Shown in pieces: positions 52,055 to 60,120 of a stretch of 64,000 nt of DNA. The notes beneath the pieces were generated by a model that was not told the origin of the DNA, ran no database searches, and worked only from the letters and a program-made list of their open reading frames with translations. The stretch comes from JBFHIZ01 sp041596215 (GTDB taxonomy: Bacteria > Bacillota > Clostridia > Lachnospirales > Lachnospiraceae): positions 1-64,000 of the forward strand of contig JBFHIZ010000003.1 in NCBI GenBank assembly GCA_041596215.1, written 5' to 3'. The position numbers and the translations under genes were made by a program. The stretch's first letter is position 1. The number at the start of each line of letters is the position of its first letter.

Positions 52055-52951
52055 ATGCAAATTAACCGACTATTCGAAATCATATATGTTCTTCTAGATA
52101 AAAAAAAAGTAACAGCTAAAGAGTTTGCAGAGCGGTTTGAGGTTTCCATAAGAACTGTCTATAGGGATATTGAAATGTTATCATCTGTAGGCATTCCTGT
52201 ATATATGAGCAAAGGTAAAGGCGGGGGTATCTCTCTTTTATCTGATTTTGTACTAAACAAAACTATTTTAACTATGGAAGAAAAATCAAATATTTTATCT
52301 TCTCTAAAAGCAGTAAGTTCAGTTGATCTTAGTGAAACAGATAATGCACTAAAAAAATTAAGCAATTTATTTGGGGAAACTAATACAGATTGGATTGAGG
52401 TGGATTTTACATCTTGGTATAATTCGAATGAAGAAAAAGAGTTGTTTTCCAGCTTGAAAGCAGCAATACTGCTTAATAACACCATTTCATTTTCTTATGC
52501 TAGTGGTAAGGGTGAACAAACAAAACGGCAAGTTGATCCTTTAAAACTGTGTTTTAAAGGACAAAGTTGGTATTTATATGGATACTGTAAAACAAGATGC
52601 GATAACAGATTTTTCAAATTAAGACGCATAAAATCGTTATCTGTTATGGATGTAACTTTTCATCGACCACCAGTCGTACAAGTTATCAGAGAAAAAGAAG
52701 TGTTCAAAGAGGATTTTATTACACTAAAACTTAAACTTTCAGAAAAGTTGGCCTATCGTGTATATGATGAATTTAACACTATCACAGAGCTTGAAGATGG
52801 TAGTTTTATAGTGGAAGTTATTTACCCAAAGGGAGATTGGATTTATAACTATATTACATCTTTCGGGGAGGATTGCGAAGTTTTATCTCCTGAAGAAGTT
52901 AGACTTGATGTGAAAACAAAGCTTGAAAAAATACTTAAAAACTACACTTAA
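52055..52951 (+). CDS. YafY-type HTH/WYL transcriptional regulator
   Basis: A 298-aa regulator. The N-terminal winged HTH (about 1-55) includes VTAKEFAERFEVSIRTVYRDI. The WYL domain (about 135-220) carries ISFSYAS, RQVDPLKLCFKGQSWYLYGYC and FFKLRRIKSLSV, and a C-terminal WCX extension follows. WYL domains bind ligands or nucleic acid. It is followed by a 17-bp-arm palindrome and then by the GyrI-like gene, an order that suggests direct control of the latter. Confidence 0.93.
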   Translation: MQINRLFEIIYVLLDKKKVTAKEFAERFEVSIRTVYRDIEMLSSVGIPVYMSKGKGGGISLLSDFVLNKTILTMEEKSNILSSLKAVSSVDLSETDNALKKLSNLFGETNTDWIEVDFTSWYNSNEEKELFSSLKAAILLNNTISFSYASGKGEQTKRQVDPLKLCFKGQSWYLYGYCKTRCDNRFFKLRRIKSLSVMDVTFHRPPVVQVIREKEVFKEDFITLKLKLSEKLAYRVYDEFNTITELEDGSFIVEVIYPKGDWIYNYITSFGEDCEVLSPEEVRLDVKTKLEKILKNYT

Positions 52952-52981
52952 TATGACACAGTGTTGTCATATTAAGTGTAG
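52942..52981. promoter_or_regulatory. 17-bp-arm palindrome, operator candidate
   Basis: CTACACTTAATATGACA (52942-52958) is perfectly repeated in reverse complement at 52965-52981 around a 6-base loop CAGTGT. TATAAT at 52982-52987 follows immediately. It overlaps the last codons of the WYL regulator gene and ends 35 bp before the GyrI-like ATG. No good -35 is present 17 bp before the -10, so an activator site or strong operator is plausible. Without a T run it is a poor terminator. Confidence 0.7.
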
Positions 52982-53016
52982 TATAATAACCTTATCAACT
53001 ATATGGAGGTTATAAA

Positions 53017-53457
53017 ATGAATTATGAAATCGTAGAATTAGAGAAAAAAACTGTTGTGGGTGTTAGTGCTATTACAAGTAACAATGATCCTAAAATGAGT
53101 ACTATTATCGCTGGACTTTGGGAAGAGTTATATCAAAGTGGTGTGAATGCTACCATTAAGAATAAGATTAATGATTACGCTATTGGTCTTTATTCTGACT
53201 ATAGTAAAGATGACTATTGTGTGACAGTAGGCAATGAAGTTTCAATCGTGGAGAATGATGAACTAACTGTGAAAATTATTCCTGCCGGAAAATATGCAAA
53301 GTTTTCAGTACACGGACATATGGAAAAAATTGTTGCTCAGGCTTGGGATGAAATTTGGAAAATGAACCTAAATAGAAGTTTTACTGGAGATTTCGAGGAA
53401 TATATTAATAGTGATTGGGAGAATGCAGATATTGATATTTACATTGCGTTAAAATAA
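53017..53457 (+). CDS. GyrI-like / AraC effector-binding domain protein
   Basis: A 146-aa stand-alone SHS2 (GyrI-like) domain protein. Features are the opening YEIVELEKKTVVGVSAITSN, the ligand pocket stretch VTVGNEVSIVENDELTVKII, AGKYAKFSVHGHM and the closing DIDIYIALK. Such domains bind hydrophobic small molecules; stand-alone forms include drug-degrading esterase-like proteins. It sits behind a strong palindrome with a WYL regulator just upstream. Confidence 0.88.
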   Translation: MNYEIVELEKKTVVGVSAITSNNDPKMSTIIAGLWEELYQSGVNATIKNKINDYAIGLYSDYSKDDYCVTVGNEVSIVENDELTVKIIPAGKYAKFSVHGHMEKIVAQAWDEIWKMNLNRSFTGDFEEYINSDWENADIDIYIALK

Positions 53458-53589
53458 AATCCAACTTATTAATACCTAAGCTCAGAAGCAATTGATTAAA
53501 TGATGGTTTTACTAGCTACAGTAAACAATTAGTACTTAAAGCTAAAATTGTAGAGTACATTTAACGCAATAATAAATTGGAGGAAACAG
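53458..53589. other. gap between GyrI-like and GNAT genes
   Basis: 132 bp, AT-rich. I see only the GGAGG site before the GNAT gene and no clear promoter or terminator. Confidence 0.4.
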
Positions 53590-54357
53590 ATGAGCTATAT
53601 GACACTTGATCAAGATAACATTGCCAATGAGCACATTTGCTGCGCTATTTCAGATAAGAAGTGTGCAAAGAGCTATAAACTTAAAAAAGATTGGCTTAAA
53701 AATGAATTCAAAAATAAATATATTTTCAGAAGAATAAACGAAAGAGCTAAAGTATTCATTGAGTACGGGCCTGCTGAAAAAGCATGGATTCCTGTAACAG
53801 CTCCGAATTTTCTCATGATAGGTTGCTTTTGGGTTTCAGGGAAGTATAAAGGTAAAGGACATGGAAAAACTTTACTTCAAGAGGCAATTAGTGACGCCAA
53901 AAAGCAAGGGAAAGATGGATTGGTAACAGTTGTAGGGATAAAGAAATTTCATTTTATGAGTGATAGGAAATGGCTTTTAAAACAAGGATTTAAAGAATGT
54001 GATACCACGCCTGCAGGCTTTTCGTTATTGTCTTTAACTTTCAACGATAAAGCTTTTTCACCTCATTTTAAAGCACAGGCTAAAGTGAATAAATGTCCAG
54101 AAAAACAGGGTTATGTCGTTTATTATACAAATCGTTGTCCTTATACTGAATACCATGTAAACGAATCGTTAGTAGAAACCGTTGAAAAAAGAAAATTGAA
54201 TATGAAAGTTATAAAATTAGAAACAATGGAGCAAGCACAATCTGCGCCTACGCCAGCAACAATTTTCTCATTATTTCATGATGGAAAGTTCGTTACAACT
54301 GATCTAAGTGTATGCATGGATAGCAGATTCGATAAAATCGTCTCAAAAAGTAAATGA
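53590..54357 (+). CDS. GNAT acetyltransferase fused to a YoaP-like domain
   Basis: A 255-aa protein. The GNAT part (about 25-155) includes the acetyl-CoA loop GKYKGKGHGKTLLQEA and the LVTVVGIKKFHFMSDRKWLLKQGF segment. The C-terminal YoaP-like thioredoxin-type domain (about 175-250) carries CPYTEYH where thioredoxins have their active site, then PTPATIFSLFHDGKFVTTDL. YoaP proteins are common in Bacilli and Clostridia, and their substrate is unknown. Confidence 0.85.
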   Translation: MSYMTLDQDNIANEHICCAISDKKCAKSYKLKKDWLKNEFKNKYIFRRINERAKVFIEYGPAEKAWIPVTAPNFLMIGCFWVSGKYKGKGHGKTLLQEAISDAKKQGKDGLVTVVGIKKFHFMSDRKWLLKQGFKECDTTPAGFSLLSLTFNDKAFSPHFKAQAKVNKCPEKQGYVVYYTNRCPYTEYHVNESLVETVEKRKLNMKVIKLETMEQAQSAPTPATIFSLFHDGKFVTTDLSVCMDSRFDKIVSKSK

Positions 54358-54661
54358 TACGAGAATATCTTCAACAAAGAAGTTCTGAAACCACATAAAA
54401 AATTGTTATCGACACCATATCGGATATGGCCCTTTTACTTGGTGAGACTATTTCATGAAAATTAATGTTGTCCTAATTATTAGATAAGTATTTGCCCTGA
54501 TACAGTCAGGGGCAAGCTACCTAGAAGTTAAACTTTTCATTCTGAAAAGTGCTTCTAGTCCCTTGCTTCGCAAGATATAATGATCAAGTTGAATATATCA
54601 GACACTGTCTGACGTTTTTTTGACACTATCAAAATATAATATTATCAGTCTCAAAAAACAC
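54358..54661. other. non-coding stretch before the rlmD remnant
   Basis: No gene seen. The palindrome TCAGACACTGTCTGA at about 54599-54613 is followed by CGTTTTTTT and could be a terminator. A longer imperfect inverted repeat lies around 54500-54570 (GGGGCAAGC ... GCTTCTAG region), apparently a structured element. Confidence 0.4.
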
Positions 54662-54709
54662 TCGTCCCATGTGGAGTGTTGCTCACTACTTGTTAGGAAA
54701 AAGGAATAA
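54662..54709 (+). pseudogene. remnant of the 3' end of an rlmD/RumA gene
   Basis: A 15-codon frame reads SSHVECCSLLVRKKE followed by TAA. The complete rlmD at 49.7-51.2 kb ends HVECCSLLVKK. The nucleotide match covers CATGTGGAGTGTTGCTC (54668-54684) against CATGTTGAGTGTTGTTC (51117-51133), with two differences. Upstream of this point similarity stops abruptly. It looks like the displaced 3' end of an rlmD gene, left by site-specific integration. Confidence 0.75.
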
Positions 54710-55133
54710 AAGTGCATAAAAAAGTGTATTGTTGTTAACTAGAGGCTACTTATCGTCAAATATGTGAAATTGATGATGGTAGCTTTTATTTGTGGAAAAT
54801 TTAATGTTGAAGAAGTATTGTGGATATAAGTCTCCAAGTATATAAATCTATAAAGAAGAGGGTTTGATATTTAGCTCGGAATATTGTGATTTCACGTGTG
54901 TAGTGATAAGTATCTAAATCAAGATTCTTTACAAGACTGTACTTTAGTACGGCGACAATATTTTGATAAAAGTATACTATTAAATAAAGTGAATTATAGT
55001 GTATAAAAACTAGATGAAAGAGGAAAGAGAAAATGAAAAACGAGTTTTAAGTATTTTGTTAATATTGTATAGGGTTCTGAATTAAACACATGGTTAAAGA
55101 TGTTTGAATAAGAAATAAAGGAGGATAAATGTT
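54710..55133. other. non-coding AT-rich stretch after the remnant
   Basis: No supported gene. Short open frames occur, but none is longer than about 20 codons with a ribosome-binding site. GGAGG near 55121 belongs to the next gene. Confidence 0.4.
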
Positions 55134-55646
55134 TTGGAATTTAATTGTGAAGGAAAAAATAAAGTGGCGGATTTTTTTATTAATTGTGATGATAAAAAGT
55201 TTATTGTCTTTTTCGAAAAAAAATTATTGGCGATATCTCTAGAGAAAACTTTTATAAAAGCGACTAATAAAGAATTAAAAAAGATGTTTATAAGTGAAAG
55301 AAAGGGTTTTTTTGAAAGAATAGGAAAGGCAGATAAATATTGGGAGACTTTTGGAGAACGATTTCTATATATGAGTTCAGAAGAAATTGCTGATAAATTT
55401 AATAAAACGGTAGTGATAGAATTTATAGACGTTAAAAAATATTTAATTAGACCTTTTAAAAGGAATGGGACGATAACTGATGGAATGACTGAAGATAAAA
55501 GGGGAGATATAGAAATTAAAAGTAAAGAAAAAGGCAAAAAAATATCTTTTGAGCATCATTATGCACTAGATGAAGAAAAATATAAAAAATTAATTTCTTG
55601 TTTTGAAAAAAAAGCGATAAATGCGGATGGATATATTGAAAAATAA
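55134..55646 (+). CDS. protein of unknown function
   Basis: A 170-aa Lys/Glu-rich soluble protein, not recognised. It opens MEFNCEGKNKVADFFINCDD; mid-protein WETFGERFLYMSSEEIADKF and a late HHYALDEEKYKKL are the only striking stretches. The start is TTG, nine bases after AAAGGAGG. An ATG at 55129 in another frame is closer to the site but gives only about 38 codons. The coding is more AT-rich than the neighbours. It pairs with the next unknown gene. Confidence 0.6.
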   Translation: MEFNCEGKNKVADFFINCDDKKFIVFFEKKLLAISLEKTFIKATNKELKKMFISERKGFFERIGKADKYWETFGERFLYMSSEEIADKFNKTVVIEFIDVKKYLIRPFKRNGTITDGMTEDKRGDIEIKSKEKGKKISFEHHYALDEEKYKKLISCFEKKAINADGYIEK

Positions 55647-55693
55647 GTAATGTATTTGGATGATAATACAAATTAAAATAAAGGAGAATAAAA

Positions 55694-56077
55694 GTGAACC
55701 TATTTAAAAAAATGTATAAAATGTATTTTAAGGTAAAAATGAACAAAAAAATATCGTATGAAGAATTGTATGAAATTATCAAAGATGGTGACTATCCAAT
55801 TGGAAAACCCGAAATATCGGGGGAAGGAATTATGCATGCAATTCGATTTCAGCCAACAGGGAAATATCAAATAATGGTAGGTATGGCTGGTAAAACACTT
55901 ACGGTTTCAAAATCATATTCTGGGGTAGAGAGTTTTGCAAAAATAGCAGCATTAGATTTAGTAACAGATAGATGGTATCAGACACTTAATAAAGAAAATC
56001 TGGATGGGAATGAAGCAGTAGAAGTAATTGGGGAAGAGATAAAGAGGTTATTAGGTATAAACGGTTTTTTAGTATAA
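55694..56077 (+). CDS. protein of unknown function
   Basis: A 127-aa protein, not recognised. An amphipathic basic N-terminus (MNLFKKMYKMYFKVKM) precedes a compact alpha/beta part with EISGEGIMHAIRFQP and SYSGVESFAKIAALDL, ending in a helix (VIGEEIKRLLG). The start is GTG, seven bases after AAGGAG. It may be co-transcribed with the preceding unknown gene 47 bp upstream. Confidence 0.6.
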   Translation: MNLFKKMYKMYFKVKMNKKISYEELYEIIKDGDYPIGKPEISGEGIMHAIRFQPTGKYQIMVGMAGKTLTVSKSYSGVESFAKIAALDLVTDRWYQTLNKENLDGNEAVEVIGEEIKRLLGINGFLV

Positions 56078-56194
56078 TAAGTTATGAAAAAGCTATTTCG
56101 AGGGTGGTTATTTTAAATAAAGTGGTAAAAAATTTTAAAAAGGTGGTTGATGTGTTGAATTGTGTGGCACATTGACTATCTTTTCATTCATTTA

Positions 56195-56223
56195 AAGACA
56201 AAAGAAAAAGAATAAGATATAAT
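56195..56223 (+). promoter_or_regulatory. promoter candidate for the STAND/LuxR regulator
   Basis: AAGACA (two mismatches to TTGACA) and a perfect TATAAT lie 17 bp apart, about 30 bp before the ATG. Confidence 0.5.
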
Positions 56224-56255
56224 ACAGATATATTTTATGAGAAGGTGATGAACAA

Positions 56256-58601
56256 ATGATAGTTAAACGGCCAGAGCTTTATGAATCATTTACAAGAGAA
56301 ATTCAATCAAAAAAAGTTATGTATATATTTGGTCCGACTGGTTGGGGAAAGACAACTGCTGTTTTAGATTGGCTGGATACGGAAGGTGATAATTATACTT
56401 ACATATCTTTGAATCAAGAAAAAGGTATAGATGAATTGACTGGTAAACTGGAAGAAATTGTTGTGATTGACGATAGTCATAATATTAATGATTTACAAAA
56501 AGAAAATCTGATTTTGACAGTTATGAATAGTCATGTAAAGACTCATTTTATATTAGTTGGTAGATGTGATCTTCCTGCTTTTTTAAAGCCATATCAACTG
56601 ACATCCAAACTTGCTTGTTTTAATTATGGCTCATTACAGTTAGACCGTAGTATGATATCTCAATTGTTATTAAATTATGAATTAACAGACCCTACGCTTC
56701 CATCAAAAATTGAAAAGGCAACAATGGGTTATCCCATGGCTGTTTTCTTTTTAGTTAAGTGGTTGTCTAAGGGAGAAGTTATGAATAAACAAACAGTTGA
56801 ACGGATGAAGTTGGATTTGTTTGACTGTTATGATATGCTTGTTTTTAAATATTGGGATATGGACGTGCAGAAATTCATGCTTCATATGGCGACTTTTGAA
56901 ACTTTTACAGAATTAATGGCAGGTATGGTAACAGGGAAAAAACATGTAATATCTATTATCAATAAGGCTTTATCTGGAGGAAGCTATTTGATTTTTTGTC
57001 CTCCGGATACATATTCGATTCATCCGATATTTCGGGAATATCTTTTACACAAACAACATACTATTTGTTCTGAAGAATTTATAAACACGACATATCATAA
57101 TGCGGCTCTTTATTATGAATTAGAGGATGATATTGAACAGGCACTTTACTATTATAATCTTTGCAAGGATACAAATAAATTGGCGGAACTTTTGATTCTA
57201 AATTCAAATAGACATCCAGGAAATGGATACTATTTTGAAACAGAGGATTATTATAGAGCATTATCAAATGAAACTATTTTGGAATCGCCTCAATTAATGT
57301 GTGGTATGAGTATGATGTGCTCAATTTGCTGTAAGATAGAGGAAAGTGAGTATTGGTTCTTGGAACTTGAAAAATATAGTAAAAACCAAAATAAAACGGA
57401 TGAAAATTATAGAATAGTGCAAGGAAAGATTGCATATCTAAAAATTGCATTACCTCATAGAGGAAGTGAAAATATCACACAAATTCTTACAAATGTGATT
57501 AAAGCATATCGCTTAGGAAGGTTTCAATTACAAGAGTTTTCAGTGACTAGCAATTTACCGAGTGTGCTAAATGGAGGTAAGGATTTTTGCAGGTGGACAT
57601 TGCATGACAGAAAATATTACGCTCAAATGAAAAAACCTGTTGAATTAATTCTTGGTAGATATGGTTATGGAATTGCAGATATTGCATTGGCAGAGAGCCT
57701 ATTTGAAAAATCAACATCAGATAATTTAACTGAAATTATGATGTTGGTAAACGCTGGAAAAAATGCGGCGGATTTTCAAGGGACATTAGAAGTGGAATTT
57801 GCAGCAGTAGGTATATTAAGTCGTGTAATGCTTATGCAGAATAATTTTTCTTCCGCTTATGGAATGTTAAAAAGCATGGAAGAACGAGCGCAAGAATTAA
57901 AAATGAAAGGAATGATAGCCAATATAAGAGCACTTCAAATAAAGTTTGCACTGATGGAGGGGAAGATACAAGTAGTTGATTTTTGGCTTAAAAATATAGC
58001 ACAAGATGAAAGAAAACAGTTTAAGATTCTTGACCGTTATTGTTATTTGATAAAGGTACGTTGTTACCTGGCAGTTGAAAAATATACCGATGCCATTACT
58101 TTATTAGGAAGACTTTTGGATTATTTCAAAAAATACGATCGTATTTATGGTCAATTGGAGACCGGGATTTTGATTGCTATTACACAATATTACATGAAAC
58201 AAGATGGTTGGGAAAAAACATTGAATGAAACCCTTGAAAGTTGTGAGCAATATGGATTTATTCGTTTTATTGCAGAAGAGGGTATTGCGATCTTGCCTCT
58301 TTTACAAAAAGCGTCACTAACGGTTAGCTCTGATTATAGCAGACGCTTGATTGAGGAAACTAAACGCTATGCATTACTATATCCCCTTTATCAAAAACCA
58401 CAAAAGGTATTTGACGAACCGCTTACAGATACAGAAAAAATAGTACTTCGTCTTATATGTAATGGATTATCTAATAATCAAATTTCGGAGCTTATGGATG
58501 TTACTGTTAGAACAGTGAAATTTCATACCGGAAATCTATATTCTAAGATGAATGTGAAAAGTCGTTCTCAAGCTATTAAAATGGCGACAGAACTACTTTG
58601 A
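56256..58601 (+). CDS. MalT-like STAND ATPase with LuxR-type HTH
   Basis: A 781-aa regulator. Walker A GPTGWGKT is at residues 26-33, Walker B VVIDDSHN follows, and the NACHT-like winged-helix module lies before the TPR-like helical array (about 300-690). The C-terminal HTH is LTDTEKIVLRLICNGLSNNQISELMDVTVRTVKFHTGNLYSKM. Ligand binding to the array is expected to license ATP-dependent oligomerisation and activation. It is followed by the MDR oxidoreductase gene, its probable target. Confidence 0.92.
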   Translation: MIVKRPELYESFTREIQSKKVMYIFGPTGWGKTTAVLDWLDTEGDNYTYISLNQEKGIDELTGKLEEIVVIDDSHNINDLQKENLILTVMNSHVKTHFILVGRCDLPAFLKPYQLTSKLACFNYGSLQLDRSMISQLLLNYELTDPTLPSKIEKATMGYPMAVFFLVKWLSKGEVMNKQTVERMKLDLFDCYDMLVFKYWDMDVQKFMLHMATFETFTELMAGMVTGKKHVISIINKALSGGSYLIFCPPDTYSIHPIFREYLLHKQHTICSEEFINTTYHNAALYYELEDDIEQALYYYNLCKDTNKLAELLILNSNRHPGNGYYFETEDYYRALSNETILESPQLMCGMSMMCSICCKIEESEYWFLELEKYSKNQNKTDENYRIVQGKIAYLKIALPHRGSENITQILTNVIKAYRLGRFQLQEFSVTSNLPSVLNGGKDFCRWTLHDRKYYAQMKKPVELILGRYGYGIADIALAESLFEKSTSDNLTEIMMLVNAGKNAADFQGTLEVEFAAVGILSRVMLMQNNFSSAYGMLKSMEERAQELKMKGMIANIRALQIKFALMEGKIQVVDFWLKNIAQDERKQFKILDRYCYLIKVRCYLAVEKYTDAITLLGRLLDYFKKYDRIYGQLETGILIAITQYYMKQDGWEKTLNETLESCEQYGFIRFIAEEGIAILPLLQKASLTVSSDYSRRLIEETKRYALLYPLYQKPQKVFDEPLTDTEKIVLRLICNGLSNNQISELMDVTVRTVKFHTGNLYSKMNVKSRSQAIKMATELL

Positions 58602-58657
58602 TTGTATCAAACTATACCCAAAGGTTACAAGTTAAGTATATACCGTCAGTTGGTGTC

Positions 58658-58672
58658 TTGACGATTAGTCAA
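58658..58672. promoter_or_regulatory. TTGAC palindrome before the MDR gene
   Basis: TTGAC-GATTA-GTCAA is a perfect 5-bp-arm inverted repeat, 44 bp before the oxidoreductase ATG. The first half also resembles a -35 box (TTGACG), though the -10 region is weak. It could be an activator site for the adjacent LuxR-type regulator. Confidence 0.35.
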
Positions 58673-58715
58673 TCAACATAAAAATAAACATTTGTAATAA
58701 GAAAAGAGGAATACT

Positions 58716-59849
58716 ATGATTAATAATAATGAGAATCGATTTGAAATTAAAGAAGGCGATAGGACGATGAAAGCAGTTGTTACAGTGGGTAATGGCGGCT
58801 ATGATAAGCTTGTTTATAAAGAGGTACCGATTCCATTAATTGATGAAGGGGAAGTATTAGTTAAAGTATTAGCAGCAGGAGTTAATAATACAGAGATTAA
58901 TACTAGACTTGGCTGGTATTCTTCAAAAGTAACTACAAGTACGGAAAAACTTACGTTGACGGATGAAGAACTAGCAAAAGCAGCTAGTGAAGGTGATGGA
59001 GGTTGGGGTGAGGCCACACCATTTCCATTTATACAAGGAACTGATTGTTGTGGAGAAGTTGTAGAAGTAAGAGATGAAAAAAATAAAGACCTTATAGGAA
59101 AAAGAGTTTTGATTCGATCATGTATTCGTAATAAAGGTTATGATTCTATGGAAAATATTTGGATGGCATCAGATTTTGATGGTGCCTTTGCTCAGTATGT
59201 AAAAATAGCGGCAACAGAAGTGTTTCCAGTAGATTGTGATTGGACTGACGCTGAGCTGGGAACCATACCATGTTCATATGGTACTGCAGAAAATATGGTG
59301 AACCGTGCGGAGGTTAAAAAAGGAGACCGTGTTTTAGTAGCTGGTGCATCTGGTGGTGTGGGCTCTGCAGTTGTACAATTGGCGAAGCGAAGAGGAGCAT
59401 ATGTCATTGGAATTGTAAAGGATAACAATAAAATTGAACGAGTAAAATCATATGGAGTAGATGAAGTTGTAGGATACGGAAGGGATACACTGAAAGCCTT
59501 AGGCGAAAAATCTGTAGATATTGTTATTGATAATGTTGCAGGTCCAAATTTTCCTTATATGTTGAAAGTGCTGAAAAGAGGAGGAAAATTTGTATCCTCT
59601 GGAGCGATTGCAGGACCAATGGTTTCCTTGGATATGAGAGATTTATATTTAAAGGATCTTACCTTGATTGGATGTACTGGTTGGGACGAACCCGTATTTC
59701 CAAATGTTATATCAGCTATAGAAAATGGAGAGATAAAACCTGCACTTGCAAAATCTTTTCCTTTAAAAGATATTGTTAAAGCACAAAAAGAATTTGGATT
59801 AAAGAAGCATGTAGGTAAATTTGTTTTAATTCCTAATCATAATGACTAG
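58716..59849 (+). CDS. MDR-family quinone/alcohol oxidoreductase
   Basis: A 377-aa medium-chain dehydrogenase/reductase. The GroES-like N-terminal domain (about 18-180) contains VLAAGVNNTEINTRLGWY and FIQGTDCCGEVVEV. The NADPH-binding motif AGASGGVGSAVVQLAKRRGA is at about 207-226. Zinc ligands of classical alcohol dehydrogenases are not obvious, which favours a zinc-independent quinone-reductase type. The N-terminus starts at ATG 58716 with AGAGGA upstream; a second ATG at 58767 is possible. It is preceded by a MalT-like regulator. Confidence 0.9.
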   Translation: MINNNENRFEIKEGDRTMKAVVTVGNGGYDKLVYKEVPIPLIDEGEVLVKVLAAGVNNTEINTRLGWYSSKVTTSTEKLTLTDEELAKAASEGDGGWGEATPFPFIQGTDCCGEVVEVRDEKNKDLIGKRVLIRSCIRNKGYDSMENIWMASDFDGAFAQYVKIAATEVFPVDCDWTDAELGTIPCSYGTAENMVNRAEVKKGDRVLVAGASGGVGSAVVQLAKRRGAYVIGIVKDNNKIERVKSYGVDEVVGYGRDTLKALGEKSVDIVIDNVAGPNFPYMLKVLKRGGKFVSSGAIAGPMVSLDMRDLYLKDLTLIGCTGWDEPVFPNVISAIENGEIKPALAKSFPLKDIVKAQKEFGLKKHVGKFVLIPNHND

Positions 59850-59991
59850 GATAGAAATCATTTGAATAGTGAAATAGGGAGCTTCTTGGTTTTTCTATAT
59901 CCAGATTTTGTAAGTGTTTTTAGTATATAAAAAAATAGTAATGTAGTTAAAAAAACAGGATAAAAGGCGAATACTATTCGCAGGATTGAAA

Positions 59992-60020
59992 GGCAAATCA
60001 TTATTGGATTTGCTTTTTTT
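59992..60020 (+). terminator. terminator after the MDR gene
   Basis: GCAAATC pairs with GATTTGC around ATTATTG and is followed by seven T. Confidence 0.85.
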
Positions 60021-60043
60021 ATTATAATTAAAAAGAAGGAGAG

Positions 60044-60087
60044 TAAAAAACGCCTATGCCCCTCATAAAGAAGTTGCATAGGCGTTG
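60044..60087 (-). terminator. terminator of the ROK gene (minus strand)
   Basis: AACGCCTATGC (60049-60059) and GCATAGGCGTT (60076-60086) form an 11-bp perfect stem; on the minus strand it is followed by a T run. It lies 34 bp after the ROK stop. Confidence 0.85.
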
Positions 60088-60120
60088 ACCTAAGAAGTTT
60101 ATTTGTTTTATAATACGAGA

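Noticed and set aside
55129..55245. ATG-initiated 38-codon frame inside the 55134 gene
   Set aside because: It is short, and its spacing to the ribosome-binding site is only four bases. The longer TTG frame is better supported.
58601..60120. CRISPR-like or phage-like content near the accessory region
   Set aside because: No regularly spaced repeats, integrase, terminase or structural genes are visible anywhere in the window.
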